DNA from: Plantago major
Taxonomy: Eukaryota; Streptophyta; Magnoliopsida; Lamiales; Plantaginaceae
DNA length: 64,000 bases
NCBI GenBank assembly: GCA_026545765.1
Contig: CM048841.1
Location: 69,004,217 to 69,068,216, forward strand
Reading direction: 5' to 3'
Shown piece by piece: positions 54,701 through 64,000 of this stretch. The notes under the pieces were generated by a model. That model was not told the origin of the DNA and did not search any database. It saw nothing but the letters and a program-made list of their open reading frames with translations. The position numbers and the translations under genes were made by a program. Within the stretch, counting starts at the first letter, position 1. The number at the start of each line of letters is the position of its first letter.

Positions 54701-54715
54701 GATCAAAAGGAAATT
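54701..54715 (+). other. Polypurine tract of element A
   Basis: GATCAAAAGGAAATT immediately precedes the 3' LTR and primes plus-strand synthesis in this class. Confidence 0.75.
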
Positions 54716-56115
54716 TGTTAGGAATATCTGTTAGTATTTTGATCACTCATCACATGTTCTTATCTTAACCAGAAAAGTGATTAAGTACTCTTGGTTCACT
54801 TGAACATTGTAAAAGAGAAAATCACTGAGTATGATTGGTCTAGTAAATCTTGTATTAGGATTATAGGTCTACGAGTGTAATTTTTATTTCAAGAAGACCA
54901 TGAAGATCAATCCTAGCAATGGAGCTTTTACGAAGATTAGAAGGCGAAGATTGCACAAGGTTTATGAAGACACAAAGGTTTAGTCTAACTTCGGAAAGAC
55001 TATGTCCTTAATCCTTTCTTAAGTATATTAACTTACTTTCGAAATATGATTCTGGACATATAACATCATGAGTATGGAGCATGCAAGTTATCAGAAAGGC
55101 TCATGTATCCGTTGAGACTAAAGGACAATGAACAGTACTATGCATTAAATGCATCGGCGAAATCTTGCAAAAAGTAGTCCTCTACGAAAAATGAGATAGT
55201 GACTTACGAGTACATAGTTCAAGATATAAGCGGATATAATTTGATAGTGAGGAAAATGGATACAATTGACGCCTCTCAAATTTATCTATATATATTACAC
55301 ACTTAGATGCTTGAAGAACATACCTTAGAGCGCTCTATCTTGCAAACTTACCATCAAGCAAAGTATTCTCTCAAGCACTCTACTACCCTTTCGAAAAGCT
55401 TTACATTGCTTGAAGAATCACTAGTAGTTCTAAGTTGTCACGAACCTTAACAAGAGATTGTTATTAGTGAAAGAGTTGAACTATCGGATACCCTTTATGA
55501 TGTTCATTCTCGAGCGGACACCAATTACTTAGGTCGAAAAGAAGGCGCCATCCTTTGAATAAGTGTATTAAGTAGTCTCGTTACATTTGGCTCTCTGAAA
55601 ACATATTGAAAAGTTATCTGAAGCCTTTACAAAACCTTATAACCAACACCATCAGGCGTGGAGTAGAGGAAGTACTTGATTTGGGAAATCGAGAATAACT
55701 CGAGGTTATCTGAGTAGAGGAAGTACTTAGCTCTAGGAGCTGAGGAATAACTTCGGGGGAACATTTGGTTGGGAACCATTTGTTTAAGAATCTTAGAATA
55801 TGATTATTGTAAAGTGAACTCAATTATACATTCTAGTGAATTCTAGGTCTCGGAAAGAGAAGTGGATTAGTTGGAGGATTACGCCACCTCGAGATACCAC
55901 TATACTTAACGTGTTATTTACCTTCTGTATTTACATTTCAAAGCACACACACACGCTTATTGTTTCTGCACTTACCTATCTTAAAGTCTTCCGTGCTCTG
56001 AATTTAAGTATCAGAAACCCCCAAGTTTCTGAGAAACTGTGTTTATCGACAAAAGTTTTAAAAAGACTCTTGCCCGCCCCCCTAGTCTTTTACTTTGCCG
56101 TTATCTGGACCAACA
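54716..56115 (+). repeat. 3' LTR of element A (1400 bp)
   Basis: Starts TGTTAGGAATATCTG and ends GGACCAACA. The TATA candidate TCTATATATATTACAC lies near 55287-55302. It is followed by the duplication TCTTG. Confidence 0.92.
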
Positions 56116-56445
56116 TCTTGTAACACTTTTTATTTAAAAACGCTTGTGTCTTTAAGATATCTGGTCATAGGTATCTAAAAAACCTTTGTCTTAAGCAATT
56201 TTGTGCAATCTTCAAGTCTTCAAAATTTGTTGAACTTTTCCTGCCGGATGCCTTCTTCTTGGTCTTCTTCAGAAAATAAAAATTACATTTCGAGACCTAA
56301 CATCCTATACAAGATTTGCTAGACTATCATACTTAGTGAGTTTCCTCTTTTACAGTGTTCAAGTGAACTAAGAGTACTAATAACCTTTCTGAGCTAAGAT
56401 AAGTCATTAGGTTGCTGATCAAAATCTAAACAGATATTCCTAACA
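56116..56445 (-). repeat. 3' LTR of element B, proximal part
   Basis: On the minus strand it starts TGTTAGGAATATCTGTT at 56445 and is cut at 56116 by element A. It continues at 41352. The combined LTR is about 1.58 kb, longer than those of element A. Confidence 0.88.
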
Positions 56446-56460
56446 AATTTTCCCCATTTT
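56446..56460 (-). other. Polypurine tract of element B
   Basis: On the minus strand AAAATGGGGAAAATT directly precedes the LTR start. Confidence 0.82.
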
Positions 56461-56792
56461 GATGATCGATGACTATCGACCTATTACAAATCTGGATGAT
56501 GAAACAATCCACCACTTAATCATTTCTTATGATATTTCAATTCATATAATTAAGTGCAGAAAGTAAACATCAACCAAATCACAAGGTGTGATCTTTGCTG
56601 ACAAGTTATCTTTTATAGAAAATAATATCTGAGAGTAAGTTCATCAGATATGTTACAGAGAAAGTTTACAGATAACTTTAGTACATAATGCAATTCAGCT
56701 CAGTCAGCAAGATACAAAAATACATAGTAAATTAGGACAACAGGAGTAACCAAGCTCCAAGTAGACATCCTAATGAATTAGTCTTCAAGTCT

Positions 56793-59700
56793 TCAACACT
56801 TCAAGTCTTCAAAAACAGCTCCATGGATCAATCGCAATTTCCTATCACCAAACCTTTTGATATCATCGGAGTAGTCATAGAGAAGAGTTAGACAATCATC
56901 TACGTGTCTCGGCAAATCCACGACTTCCTTGTAGGTTTTGGTAGGATTTTTCTTGAAAAGTGCTTGAACCACAAATACTTTCCCCATTTCCGCATGCTCG
57001 ATTACGATATCGATAGCTTGAAGTATTCATAAATGATCTTGGATATCGATGTCACCCTTTGTATTGATCTTGATTAAGTAGAAGCACTCATAGGGTTCCA
57101 CAACAAGTCTTGCTCTTGTGCCTATTCCAGTAATGTTGGGAATTCTGTGCACATCATCTGGCTTTCCATAAGGACATACATCAGAGAGGTCCTTCTTCAT
57201 GGCTTCTATTCTCTTGATTACTTCAAAATCGACCGGGCTTTGATGTGGTTGGTGTTAATCAAGATTGGCTTGTCTTTCTCCATGTCATGAAATTTGTTAT
57301 GGATTGGTTCGAAATTTTGAGTTTACTAGTAGATGCTTAAGTTCGAATCCGAGCCATTCTTGATTAATGCACTGTAGAGACGGAGGAGTCCTTTGGTCTT
57401 CACATACTCAATCTTGGCTTCTTCAGCTGAGTGGTAGTTGAAGTTGTCTTTGTTCACTCTCGATCTGTTCCTCCTTTGTCTTGAATTCTCCTTGGGTATT
57501 GCTTGAAGAACCACCGAAAGACTTGGTATTTCAGAGGGTGTTTAGCCAAAGGCTTTGACTATGGGCTCGATTAGGCTTTCAATTTTTCTTTTTCTATGAA
57601 TAGGAGCTTCATCTTCATCAGTCTCTTCATCAAGATTAATTCTTGTGAGAGTTTTGCAGCCTTCTTCATTGCCCAGGGATTTGATTTAGCCTTCTTCTTC
57701 TTCTTCTTCTTCTTCTTCTTCTTCTTCTTCTTCTTCTTCTTCTTCTTCTTCTTCTTCTTCTTCTTCAGAAGATTCGTCAATCCCTCTTACTTGTCTTCTC
57801 TTTGGAGCCTGGTTACTCCTTGGGTTTACGTGTTCGCCTTGTTGTCATTCCTTGTTAGGAAGTTGAGTGGTGGCCACTATATGTAGAAGCGATCATTGGA
57901 GGAGGGCTCATTTATTCTGAGAGGTGGTTGTTCAGATTTTCTTTTGTTTCCTCTTCCTCTTCCTCTTCCTTTCTGAGCATCTTGATATTATTCCCCCTTA
58001 GTCATTGTTGACTGACTAAGAATCACAAATGATTCTGAAAGAGAGTTAAAGTTGCCTTGCAGATAGTTATGGCGCAACCAACTTTTCAGATCGGCCTTGA
58101 GCTCGATTTTGTTTGATAAGACCCGTATCCTTATCGATAGCTACGCGATGGGCCTCGAACATCATCTTTTCAGTAGATACGCCCTCTTCAAAGGCTTTTG
58201 CGGCCAAGTTTTGGTCATCCCTAACCATGCCAAGATCTTTTTGAGAAATGACCAGACTGGTTGTTCTCTGAGTGATGAGCTCAGTGAATGTTTTCAATTC
58301 TGCAGGGACTGATGCAGTGGCGTCTTTATCTTGAGAAAACAACTCCTTTTTCAATTTGGCCAGTACTTGATATCTGTTCAAGTATTCATTGGAGTTGACA
58401 TTTGGCAGCTTGCTGAATATTTCAGGAGCAATCAGCTTCCTTTTCAAATGAGAAACCGCTAAATGTTCATTGCGGTGTTCTGCCAATGTCTTGTCTTCTT
58501 CATCATCTGAGTTATCAGCACAGTGATCTTCATCCTCTTGGACATTTTCATCAATGTTTTCTAGTCCGAATCATCTCGAGATGGGTTTCTTTTCTTCGAT
58601 GAGGAGGATGGTACATCTTTTTGGAATGCGACCTTAGCATCATGCTTGTCACTAGATACTTGCTGATATCTAATTCCTCAAAGAATTGCACGAATGAGAA
58701 TTTGGAGTTCTTTCATTTCAGCATAAGCTTCCATTTCCTTGATTGTTTGATCTTCAATGTTTTGGAGCTTTGCTCTGGATTCAGCTATCTTTTCTTCGAT
58801 TGAAGATGTAGCATTGTTCTTCCTCCAACAGTTGTTTGAGTTGAGAAACTCTGGCTTGTGCATCTGATATTTTCTGAGTTGTTCCTTCAGAGTGCCCAGC
58901 TACTTGTTTAGTAGTATCTTTGTGTTGGGGAGTTGGATGAGTAGATTTCTGAGGAGATGGAGGAGAGGATTGCTGTGATGTCCTCTTAGTGTGCTTTTCA
59001 GCAGCTGAGGTAATGTTTCCTTGTGGAATCCCCCCCGTCCCTGGCGCAGGGGCATCATCATCATCCTTTTTGTGATGGTCAGAGGGAGGTTCATCAAAGT
59101 TATTCTCATCTATTTCTTCCTCCTCATCGTCTTTAGATACAAGATTAATCACTTCAGGAATAGTGATCTTCTGCCCATTAACCTCCTCTTGCTCAGAAGG
59201 AATAAATTGTAGAGTCTGGGGCAGGACTGGCTTGAATGCCATCTGCAATCTTGTCTGACCATCAGCCTGATTGAAGGCTTGAATCAACTTGTGCCACTTC
59301 TGGAGAAATCCTTATGCAATAAAGTCGAATCTTTGTTAGTGGGGAACATTGCATGGATGTAGTTCTCCAAGTCAAGAGCTCATGCTCGTCTCGTAGGTTG
59401 ATCTGTGATTCTCAATATTTCAGAGAGATCAGAGCACCTTAACCTCTACCATTTCTTGAAGCATTGAATGTGCTTTGGCAGGGTATGAGCCTTGAAGAAG
59501 GGAAGCAAGTCCTTTTTCTCATTATCAGGGACCTTCGTGGCACTTGTTTGAGCCTGAAAGAAAGAGTTCTGAATTAGATTCAAAACTTGTGTAGATATCT
59601 GAGTAAGAGTGTAGTTAGGTTTCTGAGTTACCTAAATGAGTAAATCAGGCTCAGAAACTTGTACTCTTGAGGCGGGTTGCCTCAGATATCTTGTTGTGAG

Positions 59701-62270
59701 GTAAAGACTTGGAAGTCTGGTCTCATCAACCTTTCTTTCTGCTAGAACCTGAGAATTAAAAACATAACACTTAGGAAATTTTATCAAGAAAATTTTTATT
59801 GACAAATCAGATATCTGAGATGTCAATTACCTTTGTTGGAGGCTCAGATGTTTGTCTCACAGAAAATTCTGCAGTTTCTGAAATCTTTTCTTATGATGAA
59901 GGCCTTGATGCCTCATCAATTTCCATATGTTGTGAGGATTGAGTGGGCAACTCCTCAACAACTTCTACTTCTTTTTGAACCTGTTAAGTAGAATGTGTTA
60001 GTCTAAGAAAAATGATCAGAGATTATTCTTTCAGGAGTAGAAATATCTGAATGAAATACCTTCTCTACAGAAGGTTCAGATACTTGTTCCTCAGAGGCCT
60101 TGAAGCCTCTGGATTCCTCTCTGAAGAGATAGACTTTTCAGTCTCTTCATTTTTCTTCTCAGTTGGAGCCTTTTAGAAACAAACACTTATTAGTCAAGTG
60201 TATTAACGAATATCTGAAAAATTATATCTTAAGGAACTCTCTATCCCCTGTAGCACAGGCTCAGATTCCTTAAGTTGGGAGGGTGTGGAAGCCTCCTTCT
60301 CAGTTTCTGAGGCAAGCTTCTCAGCTTCCTCTTGTTCTCGTGATTCTAATTCAGCCTCTAACAAAGAAATTATTTTAAATAACAAGATTATGTGGCACAA
60401 AATATCACAAGTAGAGAGTTAGACCATTCAGATACTTGAGCAATGTCAGGCTGATTGGTCTCTGGAACTTGTGACCCTTCTATACGTTGGTCTTGTTGTT
60501 CCATTTCATCTTCTATGTTTGAAGTTACGGCTTGGACCTTGCCTAAGTATGCAACTCGCTTGCCTCCCGTTGATCATTCGGCGGATGTCTCGCTTTGATC
60601 CTCTCATTGAGTTAGGGAACTGCTCTTTGTAATTTTCTTCAGCAATGAAAGATGCTGGTATCTGCAGCTCAAGTACCATTTCAGTAGTATCCTTATCTGG
60701 CTGTTGTGGTTGTTGTGCTTGAGACAGATTGTTGAGTGTTGAGGCAATGGCAGTATCCTCCAACACTAAGTTATCACTCATCAGAGGATCTTCAATATGA
60801 TTTAGTCTTTCTTGCTCTGATGGTGTAATTTGTCCAATTACCTTGGACAAAGTTGCTTCTTCAGCAACCTTCTTGTTCAGCAACCTGTGGTGTAGGTTCT
60901 TCTTCAGATACCTCTACACCAGTTACCTTTTCAGTAACCTTAGCCCTTTTTGATTTTTCTAGGACTTGAGAGATGACTAATTCATCATCTTCATCGTCAG
61001 AGCTCTCATCAGCATTGGGAACTGATTGATCCATAATTCCTGCGGTTTCAGTAGAAAGGGCTTGGTATCTGTCACTACTTTCTTTAGAAACATTGATGAG
61101 TTCATCAGCAAGGCTTTCGACAATATTCTTAACATTTCTGAAAGCACTTTCTCTTGCTGAGTCTACTTGTTCAGTAGTCGATACCTCTTTGCAGCATTGA
61201 TGAGTTCATCTGCAGCGACGGCAGGTATCTGGGAATCGAGAACCTCAATGGGTGTGCCTTCTGATTCCAGCAGACTTCTTCCGTGAAGTTCTGAGCTTCT
61301 TGGTCGCAACTTTTCCCTCAGATACCTCTTCAGTCTTTCGCTTCGAACCTTTCCGAGATCCAAAGAACCTTTTTCATCATGTTCGTATACTCATATTTGT
61401 AGAGTAGGTTACTGTTGGCTATGTCAGCCTTCTCTCTGAGCTCAATGCCAAACTTTTCCAGCAAGTAGCATATCTTTAGACCATAGCTTACTGTGGTCTT
61501 TGGCTCAGCAAGTCCCTTAGTGATTGTAGGCTCAAAGCCTTGAATTTTCTTCACAAATTTCATGAAGGCGCATTTCCCCAATTGAATGGGTTTTCAGCCT
61601 TTTGACTTGTTGTTGCAACAAGAACATCATCATCCAGCGTTCTTGGCTTATCCGGTCAGACCTCCTTCCACCATCAAAGCATCTCGTGAAAATGCATGCC
61701 AACATCCCTGGTGAACCAAAGAAATGTCCGGTTCTAATGTCGCGATGGGTGTATCGATTTTCAAGTTCACACACATCATTGTACAATTGTTTTACACCTT
61801 CAAGGAGATCATCATACTTGGTGTCTATTTCAAAATCCTTTCCAAGATTTTGAAGGTCAAACAACTTGCAGAAAGTTGTTGAGTCCAGAAGGATTTCCTT
61901 TCCTTGGACTGACATTTTTATAGACACTATTACAAGGCTTCGTAATACGTGATATAATCGAGTTGTTGTAAAATTCAAAGACATCCAAAGGAAGAGACTC
62001 CACCGGGAACAAAGCAGAAAACCTCTTGATTTGTGCCTTTTCAAGCATGTCAAGGATTAACTTCCTGTCGGCTTGACTTTCAATAGCAGCCGTGAGGTAT
62101 TCCTCAATCATGGCACCACCCCAAATCATTCTGTGATTTGAAGTCCAATGATCGGGATTGAAGTTCCCTACCAATCGATTGTTAATAACTACCAACTCTG
62201 GTGCTTGCTTTTCAGCAGTAGCAGTGGTAGTATTTTGGGATTTCTGGGTAGTTGATCGTTTGGGGGCCAT
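56793..62270 (-). pseudogene. Extra reading frame of element B (after pol)
   Basis: Minus strand. The ATG at 62270 starts MAPKRSTTQKSQNTTTATAE, then MIWGGAMIEEYLTAAIESQA (62146-62087). The frame changes several times, with long open parts: 62270-61857, 62053-61532, 60883-60506, 59287-58781, 58486-58067, and the end 56987-56793 (FGDRKLRLIHGAVFEDLK). The middle is repetitive and acidic, with SEP/SEQ-type motifs (60400-59600). 59230-59090 holds EQEEVNGQKITIPEVINL and an Asp/Glu run homologous to element A. 58860-58680 is a coiled-coil. A (CTT)25 tract lies in it. About 5.5 kb overall. The function is unknown; the position corresponds to the env-like gene of SIRE elements. Confidence 0.72.
57691..57766. 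repeat. (CTT)25 trinucleotide repeat in the extra frame of B
   Basis: A pure 76-bp CTT run (GAA/AAG on the coding strand). Depending on frame it encodes Lys or Glu; the Lys frame is open for 69 codons. No such run was seen in element A. A (CTTCCT)-type stretch is near 57950-57975. Confidence 0.95.
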
Positions 62271-62442
62271 CTCTTTATATAGCGTGAGTTTTCAAGGTCC
62301 AAAGAGAATAATGTGAAAGATTAGTGATTCTTTGCGAAAAACTAATTTGGGAGTAGATTTGCGAGAAAATAGAAGAAAGAAATTTACTATTCTTGTAAGT
62401 CGGAATGTCGATTAGGCGAAAGTGAATTCTTTTGCCAAAATC

Positions 62443-62454
62443 CTATATATATAG
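62443..62454 (-). promoter_or_regulatory. Internal TATA box upstream of the extra frame, element B
   Basis: On the minus strand GCTATATATATAGGATTTTG is followed by GCAAAAGA, 173 bases before the ATG at 62270. It matches 49212-49221 in element A. Confidence 0.5.
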
Positions 62455-62974
62455 CAATGTAATCTCAACAGTCACATACATACAAATTAATTTTGTGTGT
62501 AGTTATCTGTGTATTGCAGACAAGCGTGGGTAAAAGCTTGTTCGGCATTAAATGAGAACACTGAATCGCCCATTTCATCAAGGGTCACCATTGCTTCTTC
62601 AGCAATGATCACAATCAACAATTGTAATTGTGCCCATTTAATGAATTTTGGCTAATAGCTATCTGGATCACGTTTCTGTGTGAATGAGAACACTGATTGT
62701 ATCTGATTCTATCTTATACTTGTTGTCTTTTCAAAGTTTTTCACAAAGATAGAAATAATTCAAATTTCAAGATAGTAGTTAACTGTAGATAGTCAGACTA
62801 ATCTCTTTCAGGTTCCCTCATCGAGTGATCTAGATATCTCGAAAACGCCTCGTAGATCTTTAAATAGCTATTTTACCCTTTGGTTTCGGATACCTGCCTG
62901 CATTCCTCTTTCGTTACCTGCTCTGCATTCCTTTTCTCTCTTCTTTGATATCTTCTTCAAATAACTGAACTTTT

Positions 62975-64000
62975 TCAGTTCTTAGGTAGCTCCATTAGTC
63001 CAAGACTGTGTCTTAAGGCTAAGAATCTATTTTCTTGTAGTGGCTTAGTGAAGATATCTGCAAGTTGGTCTTCAGTGCCAATCTTGAGTATCTTTATATT
63101 GCCTTTTTCAATATGGTCTCTGATGAAGTGGTGTCTAACATCAATGTGCTTTGTTCTAGCATGAAACTTAGGATTCTGAGTTATGGCAATAGCACTTGTG
63201 TTGTCACAAAAAATAGGAGTTTTCTCTTCATTGAGTCCATAGTCTCTGAGTTGTTGTATCCACAATATTTGTGAAGCACAACACCCAGCAACAATATATT
63301 CATTCCGTGGTAGATGTAGCATTGAGTTTTGTTTCTTGTCAACCATGATATCAACTGCACCAAGAAATTGACAAGTTCCTGAGGTGCTTTTTCTAGCAAG
63401 CAATGATCCAGCATAGTCAGCATCTGAATAGCCCAACCAAACTCAATCCACTATCTTTGGATACCACAATCCAACTTCTACAGTACCCTTTACATACCTC
63501 AATATCTTCATAGCAATGTTGTAGTGTGATTGCATTGGATTTGTCTGAAATCTAGCACACACTCCAACTGCATATTGAATATCAGGTCTACTTGTAGTGA
63601 GGTACAGTAGAGACCCAATCAATTTCCTATACTTGTGTTCTTCAACACTCTTGTCAGATTCAGTATAGGTCATTTTGTTTCCAATGCTCATAGGTATCTT
63701 AGCATTCTTTTCAGAAGGTTTAGATTGAACTTGTTGAGCATGTCCTTTGCATACTTTGTTTGACTAATGAATATTCCATCATTGAGTTGCTTGACTTGCA
63801 GCCCTAGGAAGTAATTCAATTCTCCCATCATGCTCATCTCAAATTTACCTTTCATGAGTTCAGCAAAGTCTTCACAAAGTTGCTTGTCTTTAAATCCAAA
63901 TATAATGTCATCAACATATACTTGAACTAAAAGTAGTTTCCCATTATGGTTCAATGTGAAGAGTGTTTTATCAACATCTCCTTTCTTGAAACCACTTTCT
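62975..64000 (-). pseudogene. Pol 3' part of element B (RT and RNase H), off the edge
   Basis: On the minus strand the frame is open from the window edge through ESGFKKGDVDKTLF and the RT catalytic motif YVDDIIFG (63920-63897), then MMGELNYFLGLQV. A frameshift near 63715 leads to MSIGNKMTYTESDKS and YLTTSRPDIQYAVGVCARF. Another near 63440 leads to RNase H: YSDADYAGSLLARKSTSGTC, DNTSAIAITQNPKFHARTKH, EDQLADIFTKPLQ, and the end LMELPKN with stop at 62975. Only two breaks occur over 1 kb, so this copy is much better preserved than element A. Confidence 0.92.

Larger units (their letters stand above)
41353..56115 (+). mobile_element. SIRE/Maximus-type Copia element A, complete with both LTRs
   Basis: A 14.8-kb element: LTR 41353-42714, primer-binding site TGGTATCGAGGCG (initiator Met tRNA type) at 42717, gag, pol in Copia order (protease, integrase, RT, RNase H), an extra frame 49421-54410, purine tract, LTR 54716-56115. 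Target duplication TCTTG at 41348-41352 and 56116-56120. Its size is at the high end for Copia and is due to the long LTRs and the extra frame, both traits of the SIRE/Maximus lineage. Most frames are broken, but see the note on likely consensus errors. Confidence 0.94.
40099..64000 (-). mobile_element. SIRE/Maximus-type Copia element B, runs off the right edge
   Basis: Minus-strand Copia element. The window contains the end of pol (RT and RNase H, from 64000 to 62975), an extra reading frame (62270-56793), the polypurine tract (56460-56446) and the 3' LTR (56445-56116 continued at 41352-40099). Element A is inserted within that LTR. Without the insert, B's visible part is about 9.1 kb. The end ...GGACCAACA and start TGTTAGGAATATCTG match element A's LTRs, so both belong to one family. 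Gag, protease, integrase and the 5' LTR lie outside. Confidence 0.92.

Noticed and set aside
57571..57780. 69-codon poly-lysine protein
   Set aside because: A product of the (CTT)25 repeat inside the broken extra frame of element B; no independent start or signals.

Overview
This window is nuclear DNA of a flowering plant, probably a eudicot. It is AT-rich, its one clear host gene has nine exons with GT..AG introns and a plastid transit peptide, and most of the rest is layered plant transposons. No bacterial operons, rRNA, tRNA genes or CRISPR arrays were seen.

Layout. 1-2779: 5'-truncated, decayed L1-type LINE ending in poly(A). 3677-11486 and 11487-17022: two related, degenerate Helitrons in direct contact, head to tail. 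Both end in the same 3' hairpin plus CTRR. Copy A carries a Mutator-like insertion, a Stowaway MITE and about 0.9 kb of foreign sequence; copy B carries a broken Ty3/Gypsy piece. Because the copies are related, each gives an empty site that proves insertions in the other. 17023-22700: intergenic DNA with a short non-LTR retroposon, a Tourist-like MITE inside a Stowaway-like MITE, a tRNA-type SINE and a doubtful MITE.

22737-28072 is the host gene island. A small plus-strand gene (61 aa, unrecognised) faces, tail to tail, a minus-strand gene for plastidial prephenate aminotransferase / aspartate aminotransferase. That gene's exon-intron structure is complete, but one extra base in exon 2 shifts the frame. 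28942-29471 is a hAT-type MITE with an 8-bp target duplication.

31025-39844 is a third Helitron, on the minus strand, with a RepHel gene that is recognisable throughout but broken. A CACTA-type element (33853-36415, TTA duplication) splits its coding sequence and itself contains two MITEs.

40099-64000 holds two very large SIRE/Maximus-type Copia elements. Element B (minus strand) runs from beyond the right edge to 40099. Element A (plus strand, 41353-56115, both LTRs, duplication TCTTG) sits inside B's 3' LTR. Both carry, after pol, an extra reading frame of about 5 kb (start MAPK, acidic and coiled-coil stretches) preceded by a conserved internal TATA box.

Many frame breaks in the SIRE elements fall where one copy reads CTG or CAG and the other reads CG, CGG or ACG. 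They alternate with clean stretches, which suggests consensus errors at methylated CHG sites rather than real decay. I did not find a clearly new biological system. The best leads are the internally promoted SIRE reading frame, the head-to-tail Helitrons with paired empty sites, and the small gene at 22910.
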